Virus record (IMG/VR): IMGVR_UViG_3300029319_000180 | Span: 1-36,295 of that record | Reading direction: 5' to 3' (one strand) | Source of the DNA: a virus | DNA length: 36,295 bases | Shown here: piece after piece, positions 22,283-32,868 of the stretch | Layout: each line of letters opens with the position of its first letter | Position numbering within the stretch: the first letter of the stretch is position 1 | The notes under the pieces: generated by a model | What the model saw: the letters and a program-made list of their open reading frames with translations, nothing else | What the model was told of the DNA's origin: nothing | Databases searched by the model: none | Made by a program: the position numbers and the translations under genes

Positions 22283-23040
22283 TGACGACCTCCAATACCA
22301 GCAGCCTGCATAATCAACGCAGCAGCATTAGCATGATCCATAGCACCAGCCTCAACCGGAGCAGCTTCCCTAGCGAACTGTTCAGCTTGAGCACCAACAG
22401 AAATACTAGAAATACCAGAAGCCTGCATACCATGGATCTTATTAACAAACTCTTTCATTTCTGGACCTGTCATCTTACGACCAAGCACCGACGCAGACGC
22501 ATCATTCAACGCTGTTTGCAAACCAACAGGGTCCATATAATTAATTACTCTTTTAGGTTTTTTACCTGCTTCTATTTCAGCGACACGATCTTGAAACGCT
22601 TTCGCAAGTTCAGCAGGTGTCATTTCACCAACATCACCTCGTTGAAGAATGTCTAGAAAGTATGGGTTATCATACGCTACTGCATCTTCAGCTAAACCAA
22701 TAACACCCTCAACAGCTACTTGAAAATTAGTCATGTTCAAAGAACCATCATCGTTAAATACTTTTTCGTAATCTCCTCCATACGCACCAGGCACACCAAG
22801 AAAGATCTCATACGCAATAGCTTTTTGTTCTTGATCGTTTAACGCTCCGATAGCTTGACGAACGTTATCAGCAGTTATCGCTACTGTTTCATAAACAGGC
22901 ACATCTACTGGTTGATCTAACGGTAACCCTTCAAACTGTGTAGTCGTTTCATAAGTAGTTCGTGTTTCTGTGCCAAGCACAGGACTTGCCGTCATCTGTG
23001 TCGGTTGCAAACCAGCTATATCTTCTTGATACTGATTCAT
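22279..23040 (-). CDS. Structural protein of the internal-protein block, 253 aa
   Basis: 253 residues, overlapping the downstream gene by four bases and sharing one base with the giant gene's stop. It has a Thr-rich disordered N-terminus (1-55), a helical middle and an Ala-rich C-terminus. There is no recognisable catalytic motif. Its place between the giant protein and the 630-residue protein suggests an internal virion role. Confidence 0.55.
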   Translation of the reverse strand: MNQYQEDIAGLQPTQMTASPVLGTETRTTYETTTQFEGLPLDQPVDVPVYETVAITADNVRQAIGALNDQEQKAIAYEIFLGVPGAYGGDYEKVFNDDGSLNMTNFQVAVEGVIGLAEDAVAYDNPYFLDILQRGDVGEMTPAELAKAFQDRVAEIEAGKKPKRVINYMDPVGLQTALNDASASVLGRKMTGPEMKEFVNKIHGMQASGISSISVGAQAEQFAREAAPVEAGAMDHANAAALIMQAAGIGGRQ

Positions 23041-26000
23041 TACGCAACCGCCCTTGATCTAATAAATTGCAATTCCATAAAGCTATTTTTAGGAATCATG
23101 TCATTCTCCAAATACCTGTCGAAAAAAGCTGAAAACTCAGGTCGCCCACTTAACTCATCTCTTTCCTGTTCCCAATATAATAGTAGATCAGAGTTCGAGT
23201 TCGCTAGAAGGTTTGCTGAACCTCCTAAAGATTCTCTACGCACAAGTTCTTCTTGCACAGACTCACGCAACTCCAAATAATTTACTACGTGCTTCGTTGA
23301 AGGTCGAGCATATAATAAGTCAGCGTATTCTTCGTTACCTAACGAACCGTACAAACCTTTCATAGTTTTGTAAATTGTGTCAGACGTTTGGAAGAACTGG
23401 AAGTTTTGATACCAAAGAGGGAACTCTTCAGCTAATTTTAATGTTTCTTGTTCTTTATATTCTTTTAACCAAATTAAATCATTAGCGTTCAAACTATACG
23501 GCAACCCTGCTGCACGCCGTTCATCCTGCACTTCACGAACAGCGTCATTTAATAACGCATACGCTTTCCAACCTTGTTCTATTTGCGGATCAGCAACGGT
23601 TTCAAATGGTGTTTTGCGTTCACGACGTTTTGTCGGGTCAGCCGGGCTAACTTGTTCTTGTTGTTGTTTACGATACGCAGTTTGACTAAACATAAGTTCT
23701 TCGGTTGTTGAACCGCCAAGACTTTCTGTCAACCAGCCACCAATTTCAGGATAGGCTTGCACTAACGGTTTTAATTTTTCGTATGTTGCTTCAGACGTTG
23801 CTGACGCAAACACGCCATCATTTAACCTAGTCATACGAGCAGTCAACGCAAAAAACTCGTCACCATATTTTTCTAAGAAAATAACGTTACCTTCCGCTGT
23901 GCCATGACGGACTTGCAACCTTCGAGCTTCTTCAATATAAGGCTGGTACGGTGAAGATATAGTTGTTGATGTAGGCACAGCCATACCAGTAAACACTCTA
24001 AATGTAAAGAAATTTTTTGCACGTTGATTAGCTTCATCAATCCACGCATTAACTTCTTCCGTGTTTGTCAAATCTATTGGATCACCACTTAACTCACGTT
24101 CTACATATATTTGTTGAGAAAAATACTGCACTTGTCGTTCTCTCGTAGGCGTTTCAGTAGCTAAATTAATTAAGTTACGTTGATACGCAGGTAAGAACCC
24201 TTCAATCATGCGAGTTACCGTGCCACCTTCAGGATGACCAAACGGAAACATAAACCCAAACGTTTCTTCCAACGAAGGGTCTTTCAAAGCAAACTCACGA
24301 ATAGGCACAGTCACCATAGGGCCAAAACCAGGTGTCGTTGATTGCAACATAGAAGCCAAACCATCTTTGCTAAATCTAATCGGGTTGCTTCGTGCTGTTG
24401 CTCCAAGAATGCCAGGTGTTAGTATTTCCGGCACGTTTTCTAATTTTTCGTTTAACCGCCACACAAGGTAACTTGACCCTGTTTCAAATTGTTCCATTTC
24501 TTCTGGAGTAGCTATCCGACCTTTTTCTTTTTCAAACTCTGCCAATGCTCGCTGATCGTAGGCAGGTATTTCTTCAATGCCTAATCCTTCAGCGTTCCAC
24601 GGTTTTGTATACAAGTTCATTAGCTTGCCAACGTATTGAGGATTTTCTAACGCTATGCTTGACCATCTTCCAATAACTTCTTGCCACGCATTGTAGAACG
24701 GCATAATGTTTGTCACCATTTCGCTAATTCGTGTTTCCTCAGCTAAGTCATACAACAAATCTCTTGTTTTGCCTAATGCTTTTTGTCGTGCTTGTACTTC
24801 TATTTTTTGTAACTGGGCTTGCGATAGCGTTATGTTTCCTGCTTCATCCATAAATGGTGCTATTCTTCGCATTACTTCAGCATCATATTTAGCTCTAAAG
24901 TATGGGTTACGAGAAAGTATGTCTGCTGGCAATGAACCTAAATTGTCAAAAATGTTTTCTATAGTCCTGCCTAATGCGCCTTCAAATCCACGGGTATTTG
25001 AGTTAAACGATGAAGGGTTTTCTGCAACAGATCGAGCAAAGCCCATTCTGCCTAAACCTTTGCCATCATCTGACATTCGTATATACCGTGACACATCTTC
25101 TACAAGCGCCCTAGTATCTTCAACTGTTATTTCTTCACCTTTTTTAGTTGTTCTAGTTTTTTTATAGTCACTAACTTTTTTGCCAACAACTGTTTCAAAG
25201 TTTTGTTTATTTTCAGGTTTTTTAACCCAACGAATCATCTCTTGTTGCACATCAGCCCAAGCAATTATTTGTCCAGCAGCAGCTTTAGAACGTAACCCTT
25301 CAAACACTTCAGGGGGCAACACATCGTTGTATTCATCAACGATGTTTCTTGCAGCATCAACAGCAACTTCTTTTCGGCTTAACACCTCAGCAGGCAATCC
25401 AAGCCCATCAACAATTTCGTTATTACGCATAAACAAGTTAGCTAACTGGTCTATTCTGGTGGCTTCATCAGCGCTACCATACACAAGTTGATAAAACTCA
25501 GGATAATCATTTGCGTTTATTGGTGTATACCGTTGCATTTGCCGGTTCCACCCACGCACAGCAACACTACGTTCACGGCTATCTAAAATATCCCAACGTT
25601 GCCAATCAACGCCTAAAGAATCTTGTATTTGTTTCTGCGAATCAGCACGAACACCTCTAAAAATACGGTCTTGTGATTTAGTAGCAGAAACACGTTTGCT
25701 AATCATCTCCCAATGACGAGGATCATCACCAAACGCACCACGAATTACAGCGTTACCAATTAACAAATTAGGTTGCCCTGCTTTTTCAAGAAACATGTGC
25801 GCTCTTGTAAAACCATCAACAATGTCAGTCATTTGCTCAGGCGGTCTGTCATCAGGAAACCCTATGCTACGCACAGCATCTTCAATGCCTTCAGCTCTAG
25901 CCAACATATTATTAGCTAACGCTACTTTTGCTTTGTAATTAGGGTCTGTAGGGTCTACTGCTTCTGCTAGTATTTTGCGTGCTTCTGTTTGTAGAAGCGA

Positions 26001-28814
26001 AGCCCATTGACCTGATGATTGCCTGATAGCTTCGTTGTTTATGCGACGGCTTCTACGCCATGTGTAATACCCTGCGTAGGCTGCTCCTGCAACTGGTCCT
26101 GCTAAAAGAGAACCTGCTAACCCTCGTACTATTGTTGGGGTTGCTCCTGGTCGTTTTTCTGCGTTGCTGTCTTTGACTATTTCTTTAACAATTTGATCTA
26201 CGGTTACGTTGTTTTCTTTAAGAAATCTATCTAGTTGCACATAATTGTCTACGTCAACTCCTTTTTTTACAGCTCCTAATTCTTCTGCTTTAGTCCGCAT
26301 ACGCAAAACAAACTCATCAGTTAAACCACCAGCACCATCAAAATGCTTATACGCATAATGCGTATGCAATTCCTGAACACCTCGCATCAAGCCACCCAGC
26401 GTAGCGACAGCACCTAAATCACCTGCACGACGCAACGCCTCATCTAACTGCACACGCATAGTCCACTTAGGAGTTAACAACACCGCAGGTCGCCAATACT
26501 GCATAGTCTTATCAGCAGATTTTGTAACACCTCGACGAAGCGCCCTAGCAGTATCATACAACGCTTTTGCTTTCTGATATTTGTCAGAACTTTTAATTCT
26601 ACGAATATCATCATCAATCAAATCCCAACGTGGAATAACTTTCGATTCTTGTATTTGCGAAGGAGTCATACGAATTGAAGTAGCTTGACCATCAACCAAC
26701 AATGTTGTTCTATCCAAACCTGTTTTCTCAGCATCATCTACAGATAATTGTTGTTTTTGTTTACGTTTAGATTTGCCCTCAACATAATTCGTGGCATCTT
26801 TCATATACCTATTAGATTCAGCCAACTCTTTCGCTAACAAACCTTTTTCATGACCAGGTAAATTTGCTTCTAACATTAATTCGTCAGCTTTAGGAACAAG
26901 CCTGTCATCAACTACGTTTTTCCAAAGATCTTGCAATTCAGTTACTTTTGTAGGACTACCTGATGAACTAATCCGATACCACGCCCCAACATATTGCTGT
27001 ATTTGCTCTTGCGTTATTATTTGTTTACCGTTAATTCGTATTTTGCCTGCTTGCTCTAACATTCGTTCCCACTGGGTGTTGCCCTGTATAGTGTCAAAAA
27101 AATCAATCATTGTTTGTGGAACACGTTGCACTGTCATCCGTATTGTTCTACCTAGTCTGGTATTAGCGTTACCAAATGATGAAGGTATCGTGTAGTTTAT
27201 TGCGTCTACTTCTTTACCTGTTTTTTCCATACGTTTTATTCGAGCGTCAGTTACTATGTCTAAACCACGGTAAAAACGTTCAACACTTCCAAATGGGATT
27301 TCTGTGCCACCTAACAAACTTGTAGCTAACGCATCTTGCCCAGTGACTTGCCTTAACGCCATCGTAAAGAAATCGTTGTGGGCTTCGTCAGTTACACGAA
27401 CAAACGGATTGCCTTTATGATCTAGTAAACCAGATGCGTTGTGAGTTGTTGTTACGCTTTGTGCTTCTTTTAACGCTAAATCAAAATCGTAAACACTTCC
27501 CCAATCAACGCTTGTCAAAGTTGTTTGTTGTTCACTAATTTCCGCTGTAAGCCGATTTAATTCAGCTTGACGTTCACTAATCCGCACATTAGCGTTTTGC
27601 GTAGCCTCTCTACCTTTAGTTGTTGTAGCATCAAGTTTTTTAAGATTTGTTTGATCTCTTGCAATTTGTTTACTTAAATTGTTAATTGTTTCTATTTTTG
27701 TAAAAAAATCGTTGTCGTTTAGTATTTGAACAGCGTCAGAAGCAGCAAATTTAGCTTCTTTTAACGCATTCATGTCGCCTAACGCTATACGAAAATTAAG
27801 TTTTCTTGCTGCGTCTGTATTGCCTCTTGCAATAAACGCTATAGCTTCAGCAGGCATTTCTAACGATCCACGCCGTGACATGTTTTCACGCAACACACCA
27901 GCACGCCGATCAATCGCAGCAAAATCGTCTGCTGTTGACGGAACACCAGTTAATTGCATCCGGTTACTTGTTGACTCTAAATCAACATCATTCATCAACC
28001 TAAACAAGTTTTCAATTCGTTTATTAGCAGGAATACCCTTTTCTATGTTCCCAACTAACCTATCAACACGTTCTGTAACAACCCTGCTTCTTAACTGCTC
28101 TTTAGAAGCAGTCTTGCCAAACGTTACAACTTTGCTTGGCTCAATAACACTACGACCAAGCACCCCACCTTTGCCAATAATTGTGTCACCAAAACCATAC
28201 ACAGTTGACCCTCTAGCCAACTTAGTTCCAGCACCAATCGTCAACGCAAGCGGATCAGCGAACTCTTGCACAAAGTCAAACGCACCAGAAATAACATTAA
28301 ACATGTCGCTCTGGCGAACCTCGTTAAATTCTTCCTCATCAAACGGATCAATGTTATACGCTAACAACGCAATAGCTTGACCAAACGTTCGACTGTCATT
28401 AATCTCATACGATTGTTTCCAAGTATCAAAATTGACAAGATGATGCACGCCACCTTGAGTAGCAGCATCAATAACGGTAAAAAATGTACCTAAAGGTCTG
28501 TCAACTAATTCTTGGATACTCCAATCCCATGCTTCCATAGCAGGGTTAACAATGGCACGACCCGGTTTACGAACAAACTCAGGCAAACCACCAATAATAG
28601 AACCAACAGCGCCTTCAGGACCAAAAGCGCCACCAATAACACTTCCCATTAAGTCATCTTGAACTGACCTATAGAAAGTATTAAAAGCGCCGTCTACATC
28701 ACCAGTTAATAACTTGCCTCCTGATTCAGCAGTATCAAGAAGAAACCCAACACTACCTTTACCAACATCAAGCAGACCACCGGCTACACCGCCTACACGA
28801 TCCCAAAAACCCAT
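23040..28814 (-). CDS. Giant internal virion protein, 1924 aa
   Basis: 1924 residues, about 16 percent of the window. The N-terminus (1-100) is rich in Gly and hydrophobics (GGVAGGLLDVGKGSVGFLL) and could insert into membrane. A coiled coil lies at about 375-430 (IARDQTNLKKLD...RISERQAELNRL). A hydrophobic segment near 898-918 (GSLLAGPVAGAAYAGYY) is followed by WRRSRR. The rest is helical with many Arg/Lys/Glu. I see no RNA-polymerase, lysozyme or kinase motif. Position after the portal and before other helical proteins fits an ejected core protein that helps DNA cross the envelope; a tape measure is the alternative. Confidence 0.65.
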   Translation of the reverse strand: MGFWDRVGGVAGGLLDVGKGSVGFLLDTAESGGKLLTGDVDGAFNTFYRSVQDDLMGSVIGGAFGPEGAVGSIIGGLPEFVRKPGRAIVNPAMEAWDWSIQELVDRPLGTFFTVIDAATQGGVHHLVNFDTWKQSYEINDSRTFGQAIALLAYNIDPFDEEEFNEVRQSDMFNVISGAFDFVQEFADPLALTIGAGTKLARGSTVYGFGDTIIGKGGVLGRSVIEPSKVVTFGKTASKEQLRSRVVTERVDRLVGNIEKGIPANKRIENLFRLMNDVDLESTSNRMQLTGVPSTADDFAAIDRRAGVLRENMSRRGSLEMPAEAIAFIARGNTDAARKLNFRIALGDMNALKEAKFAASDAVQILNDNDFFTKIETINNLSKQIARDQTNLKKLDATTTKGREATQNANVRISERQAELNRLTAEISEQQTTLTSVDWGSVYDFDLALKEAQSVTTTHNASGLLDHKGNPFVRVTDEAHNDFFTMALRQVTGQDALATSLLGGTEIPFGSVERFYRGLDIVTDARIKRMEKTGKEVDAINYTIPSSFGNANTRLGRTIRMTVQRVPQTMIDFFDTIQGNTQWERMLEQAGKIRINGKQIITQEQIQQYVGAWYRISSSGSPTKVTELQDLWKNVVDDRLVPKADELMLEANLPGHEKGLLAKELAESNRYMKDATNYVEGKSKRKQKQQLSVDDAEKTGLDRTTLLVDGQATSIRMTPSQIQESKVIPRWDLIDDDIRRIKSSDKYQKAKALYDTARALRRGVTKSADKTMQYWRPAVLLTPKWTMRVQLDEALRRAGDLGAVATLGGLMRGVQELHTHYAYKHFDGAGGLTDEFVLRMRTKAEELGAVKKGVDVDNYVQLDRFLKENNVTVDQIVKEIVKDSNAEKRPGATPTIVRGLAGSLLAGPVAGAAYAGYYTWRRSRRINNEAIRQSSGQWASLLQTEARKILAEAVDPTDPNYKAKVALANNMLARAEGIEDAVRSIGFPDDRPPEQMTDIVDGFTRAHMFLEKAGQPNLLIGNAVIRGAFGDDPRHWEMISKRVSATKSQDRIFRGVRADSQKQIQDSLGVDWQRWDILDSRERSVAVRGWNRQMQRYTPINANDYPEFYQLVYGSADEATRIDQLANLFMRNNEIVDGLGLPAEVLSRKEVAVDAARNIVDEYNDVLPPEVFEGLRSKAAAGQIIAWADVQQEMIRWVKKPENKQNFETVVGKKVSDYKKTRTTKKGEEITVEDTRALVEDVSRYIRMSDDGKGLGRMGFARSVAENPSSFNSNTRGFEGALGRTIENIFDNLGSLPADILSRNPYFRAKYDAEVMRRIAPFMDEAGNITLSQAQLQKIEVQARQKALGKTRDLLYDLAEETRISEMVTNIMPFYNAWQEVIGRWSSIALENPQYVGKLMNLYTKPWNAEGLGIEEIPAYDQRALAEFEKEKGRIATPEEMEQFETGSSYLVWRLNEKLENVPEILTPGILGATARSNPIRFSKDGLASMLQSTTPGFGPMVTVPIREFALKDPSLEETFGFMFPFGHPEGGTVTRMIEGFLPAYQRNLINLATETPTRERQVQYFSQQIYVERELSGDPIDLTNTEEVNAWIDEANQRAKNFFTFRVFTGMAVPTSTTISSPYQPYIEEARRLQVRHGTAEGNVIFLEKYGDEFFALTARMTRLNDGVFASATSEATYEKLKPLVQAYPEIGGWLTESLGGSTTEELMFSQTAYRKQQQEQVSPADPTKRRERKTPFETVADPQIEQGWKAYALLNDAVREVQDERRAAGLPYSLNANDLIWLKEYKEQETLKLAEEFPLWYQNFQFFQTSDTIYKTMKGLYGSLGNEEYADLLYARPSTKHVVNYLELRESVQEELVRRESLGGSANLLANSNSDLLLYWEQERDELSGRPEFSAFFDRYLENDMIPKNSFMELQFIRSRAVA

Positions 28815-29194
28815 TATATTCTCTTATCTTGAAAATCTTCAACAGGACCAATCATCAATTTCATACGACGGACAAGGTTACGCAAACCAGGCGACGCATG
28901 AGGTTCAGAAGCAGAAGCCTCCAACAACGGCAACATAGCCACCATCTTCATACGGCGTTCCATCGTAATCTCAGGAGATGGCGTATCTATCGCAGCGCCA
29001 GCAGTCCCAATAGGTTCAGCAGGTCTTTCCGTAGGTCGAGTAAACGCTGACTCGCCAGGTCGCATCGTAGGCATCTGCGGTTCTTCCATTTCAGGCAACG
29101 CAACAACACCTTGCGATTCTTCCTGCATCTTCGCTTGACCGTACTGTTGACCAGTAGCAGTCTGCACTTTCTGACCTTTACCTTTTCGTGGCAT
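28814..29194 (-). CDS. Small basic, Pro/Met-rich protein between portal and giant protein
   Basis: 126 residues from ATG 29194, overlapping the portal stop (TGATG); a GTG three bases upstream is possible. It has a basic N-terminus (MPRKGKGQKVQ), a disordered Pro/Glu/Met-rich middle, and a C-terminal helical part (MERRMKMVAMLPLLEASASE). It could be a portal cofactor or a plug/adaptor. The family is not recognised. Confidence 0.6.
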   Translation of the reverse strand: MPRKGKGQKVQTATGQQYGQAKMQEESQGVVALPEMEEPQMPTMRPGESAFTRPTERPAEPIGTAGAAIDTPSPEITMERRMKMVAMLPLLEASASEPHASPGLRNLVRRMKLMIGPVEDFQDKRI

Positions 29195-30960
29195 CACAAC
29201 GCTCCAAGAAGTTCACGCAAACCGGCTGCCCCTCCCTCGGCAGGAGGTGGAGCCACCATAGCTTCTGCTCCTGCTCCGGGCTGGGCTATGCCAGGTTGTG
29301 CTTCAGGGGATGTGGGAGATACCATTTCGGCTTGACGTTCCTGCGCTTCACGCTGTACTTTCTCAACAGCTTCAGGCAATTCCATTCTGTCAGACTTAAC
29401 AAGTTCAATAATGCGAGCAACATCAGACGGCGGTATAGCCCCCGACGCTGCTTGCTGCTGAATGCCAGCCAACAAACTTTGCTCTAATTGTTCAGACGTA
29501 ACAGCGTCACGTTCAGATTCAACATCCTCAACAAGAGGATCTATTTTCATAAAGGATTCTTTCGACATCGTTCCCATTGCCAGCCTTTGACCGCCAGCGA
29601 TAACAAGATTATTAATGTCAGCCCCAGCGTGACTATAACTGACCACATTGTCATCTGTCGTAAAGTGCTTGTTCGGAACATAATCTACCTTGCCTTTCAC
29701 TTTGCCCATCGAAACATAGAAAGATTTAGATTTATTACCTGCATGAGCTTTCGCCATAGTAATAGCTATCTTGTTTTCTGTTTCTAACGAGCGAGCAAGG
29801 ATACGTTGCGATTCTTGAACAGCGAAATCAACAACAGCGGAAAGCACAGCGTCACCACGGCGACCAGTACGAATGTTACTTGTAGATTCTCCACCGAACT
29901 CGGCAGGGACACCAGCAGTTAAACGTTGCGCTCTTTCCAAACGATCTATAGCAGGGTTCGTCATAAAGCCTGGTTGTAGTTGCATGTCTCGCAAATCACC
30001 GCCACGGAGAACACCAACCTCACCTGTCAACCCATTTGCAGGGTTAATGATAGTTGGTTGTTCACCAGCACGACCTACTAACCATGTATCAGGGAAAATA
30101 CCTTTTTGCACAGCTATAACTTCTAACGCCATGAGCTTTGCTTGTTGCTGATACATTCCTAGTATGCCGTCAAACTGTCCGTTCGGTTCATCCAACGATA
30201 TTCGCTGCGACATGATAACCGGACAAACACCTGTCAAGTTAGGTGTGCGTTCCAGTTCTGCAATGATAGGTTCGTGATTGTCGTTCATTGTATGCACGCC
30301 AACACTGTGAGCAGGGTTATGTATTGCTACTAACACATATTCTTCACGGTCAACGTATTCAATAAGTTCAACAGGTCTGTCATTGTCGTATGGTGCTTCG
30401 TTAACGCCAGCGAATCGTAACGCAGCGTCAGGATAATGTCTACGAATCCAACCTTGTGAACGTTCATACCCAAACACGCAATCAACAGGACTCATTTCGT
30501 CAGGTCCACGCAAGTTAGACGGATACGCTGTCAAAGGGTCACGCACATGCCATGTAGGGCAACCCTTCTCATGGTCAAACCGTATCTGCACAATACTGCT
30601 TGCATATCCGATAAGATGCCTTGCACGTTTCGCAAGTTGCATATCAATGCGGGAGTTCTGCCACCAACCAAACAATGCTTTGCGACGAATCGCAGCAAAC
30701 TTCTGCGCTTGCTTAGATGACTCATCTTCAGGTGGGCAAACAATATCAGGAGTAACAGACGCTATACGCATAGCAGTCTGATCCAAACCCTGCGCCAACA
30801 AATTAGCAACAGACGAAGCCTCAGTAGAATCTATTTCTGGTAAAGGTACAATAACGTCACCGTTGTAATGGTCACGGATAAGACGCATCCGTTCTTTCAC
30901 ACCAGCATGATTAGATGACCTGGTATAGTACAGGTCTACAATTTCTTCAGCGCTTTTCAT
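29194..30960 (-). CDS. Portal protein
   Basis: 588 residues. It starts three bases after the terminase stop. Supporting features are length, position directly after terminase, an N-terminal helix/strand part with WHVRDPLTAYPSNLRGPDE, a central clip/stem region with TAGVPAEFGGESTSNIRTGRRG, long helices after it (SAVVDFAVQESQRILARSLE), and a Gln/Ala/Pro-rich disordered tail of about 60 residues. Portal dodecamers form the DNA channel at one capsid vertex and dock terminase. Confidence 0.85.
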   Translation of the reverse strand: MKSAEEIVDLYYTRSSNHAGVKERMRLIRDHYNGDVIVPLPEIDSTEASSVANLLAQGLDQTAMRIASVTPDIVCPPEDESSKQAQKFAAIRRKALFGWWQNSRIDMQLAKRARHLIGYASSIVQIRFDHEKGCPTWHVRDPLTAYPSNLRGPDEMSPVDCVFGYERSQGWIRRHYPDAALRFAGVNEAPYDNDRPVELIEYVDREEYVLVAIHNPAHSVGVHTMNDNHEPIIAELERTPNLTGVCPVIMSQRISLDEPNGQFDGILGMYQQQAKLMALEVIAVQKGIFPDTWLVGRAGEQPTIINPANGLTGEVGVLRGGDLRDMQLQPGFMTNPAIDRLERAQRLTAGVPAEFGGESTSNIRTGRRGDAVLSAVVDFAVQESQRILARSLETENKIAITMAKAHAGNKSKSFYVSMGKVKGKVDYVPNKHFTTDDNVVSYSHAGADINNLVIAGGQRLAMGTMSKESFMKIDPLVEDVESERDAVTSEQLEQSLLAGIQQQAASGAIPPSDVARIIELVKSDRMELPEAVEKVQREAQERQAEMVSPTSPEAQPGIAQPGAGAEAMVAPPPAEGGAAGLRELLGAL

Positions 30961-30963
30961 GTA

Positions 30964-32868
30964 TTAGCTTTCTGTCACCCACGAAGGTCGCCATTGCTTC
31001 ACTGGTTCAAGCATAGGCGTATACAATTTTTCAAGGTTATGTTCTACGAACCATTGTGCCATCACACAGTCATCAGTTCTAGACCCTGTGCCTTCTGGGT
31101 TCCATTTTGTTACCTCATTGACCAAAAGCAAAGAATGAGGTCTAGCATCAGTTCGTTGCTTGCCAGGCAATCGAATACGCCCCAACCTGTACAACGGAGC
31201 CAACATTTGCACACCATACTTAGGGTCACCCTTGTTACGAGAGTGCGTGTAGTGCGGTACTAGCTCTACACCTCGCAGAGCTGACCACCGTCGGAAATGA
31301 TCGTACTGCAAAATAAACTTTTGCGCTGCGTTAGCCTCAACTATCCAATGCGTAATAGGGTGACCTATCTCATTGCTTATTTGCCACCATTCTTCAGCTA
31401 TGCCAGTAAACTTTTGTGTGTCATGGTTCCAGTCAAGAAAAGACGGTGCATCCATTTTGCGACGATACGATTCCAACAAGTACCTGTATTCGCTGTCAGG
31501 ACAGTAAGCCCAGCATTGTAACGCCCAAAAATTAGATGGTGACGGGTCAGCAGACGCTACAACCATTACATCGCCAGGTAAATAGCGTGGCACTTCCCAT
31601 AAATCACGGTCTTTATCCCAGCACCCAATGTATTCAACGCCGTTTTTGCCTTGACCCCCAGTAATCCATAAAGGATCTACAAGCACTGACGCAGGGTCAG
31701 AGTCCTCTTGCTGGTACAAAATTTCATATCTGTCAGGGGTTTGTGCTTTCACATGCCGTATTTTTCGCCACGGCAACCGTCGAGGATACAACAAACACCC
31801 TTCAGGGTATGGAGGAGCGTCTAAACCATGTAACTGTTCACATTTATCCTCATAATGAGCTTTATATTTAAGGTGGCTGTACTTTCGTTCACCCTCCCCA
31901 TCTACTTTGTCCTCATCAACTTCGTCGTAATCTTCATCAACAGGAGCGAATTTATCTAACGCATAGCGGTAAATATCATCAGAAGCCATACGTTGCCCTT
32001 GCAACACAAGCAAACCACCAGGCTCTAATCGTGTTTCGGCTACTTCATCCCACCACCGATACATGTCAGTTCGTGATTCACTGTTACGCATCTTGCGTGG
32101 GTCCCACACGTCATCCCAAATAATAAGATCAAAACGACCACCTAGGAAACCAGAGTCCATACCGAACGCTGACCATGACGGTTCTTTCTGTGATAGGGCT
32201 ACGTCACCTGGTTGCACAATCGTGAATGCTTCAGCACGCCAGATTTCTTTAGCGTCAGGCTTAAACTGACCGAAGTCTTGTTGTAGTGTGCGTTCAGCGT
32301 CAACCGCTAATCCTAATTTGATGTCGTTTATTTCGGCACGGGCAACATGCTCACGTTCAAACTCCGCACGCAAACGTCGTGTATACCATTCTGCTAACCG
32401 TTGCGTCGAGGAACCGAGCATTCCCCTAATACCCCTATTACGGACTGTCGCCCATGCCGGAAGCACCTTAGCAAAAAACGTTGACTTACCGCTGCCCGGC
32501 GGTGCATTTATAACAACGTATTCCTCTATAGGTGTTTCAAAAAGCGAAAAAATTTTCTCAGTGGCTTCTATTTGCCACGGTTGCAGGATAATGCCGAAAT
32601 AGCGTAACGCAAATTTCTCTATGTTATCCCAACATTCCTGTATTTCAGGTGGTAGTTCTTCGTAGCTGGGTATGTCTGATACGCCTAGCTTGCCGACTTG
32701 TTCTTTAGCGATCACATAGTTGCGAGTAGATGCAGCGCCTGATTCGTTATCTCTAGCTGAGTGGTAGTTTACACCGGATTTTTGTGATGCTTTCCAAATG
32801 CTGTTGCTACGTCTAAGAATAAGGTATTCAACCCATTTTTCTACTGGTGTAGCTTTACCAGAAGCCAT
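30964..32868 (-). CDS. terL: Terminase large subunit
   Basis: 634 residues. Walker A is APPGSGKST (122-130), Walker B LIIWDD (248-253), and a coupling motif GQRM follows. The RNase-H-like nuclease domain starts with ASADPS near 425, with later acidic residues in WIVEAN and RTDDCVMAQW. The first 60 residues look like a helix-turn-helix (NSIWKASQKSGVNYHSARD), unusual for a large subunit and perhaps a fused DNA-recognition element. It packages DNA into the prohead through the portal encoded just downstream. Confidence 0.95.
   Translation of the reverse strand: MASGKATPVEKWVEYLILRRSNSIWKASQKSGVNYHSARDNESGAASTRNYVIAKEQVGKLGVSDIPSYEELPPEIQECWDNIEKFALRYFGIILQPWQIEATEKIFSLFETPIEEYVVINAPPGSGKSTFFAKVLPAWATVRNRGIRGMLGSSTQRLAEWYTRRLRAEFEREHVARAEINDIKLGLAVDAERTLQQDFGQFKPDAKEIWRAEAFTIVQPGDVALSQKEPSWSAFGMDSGFLGGRFDLIIWDDVWDPRKMRNSESRTDMYRWWDEVAETRLEPGGLLVLQGQRMASDDIYRYALDKFAPVDEDYDEVDEDKVDGEGERKYSHLKYKAHYEDKCEQLHGLDAPPYPEGCLLYPRRLPWRKIRHVKAQTPDRYEILYQQEDSDPASVLVDPLWITGGQGKNGVEYIGCWDKDRDLWEVPRYLPGDVMVVASADPSPSNFWALQCWAYCPDSEYRYLLESYRRKMDAPSFLDWNHDTQKFTGIAEEWWQISNEIGHPITHWIVEANAAQKFILQYDHFRRWSALRGVELVPHYTHSRNKGDPKYGVQMLAPLYRLGRIRLPGKQRTDARPHSLLLVNEVTKWNPEGTGSRTDDCVMAQWFVEHNLEKLYTPMLEPVKQWRPSWVTES

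Noticed and set aside
27772-28380. Plus-strand open frame of 202 residues opposite the giant gene
   Set aside because: It is fully antisense to a confident coding region, in a strand with no other genes for 26 kb, and has no promoter or ribosome site.
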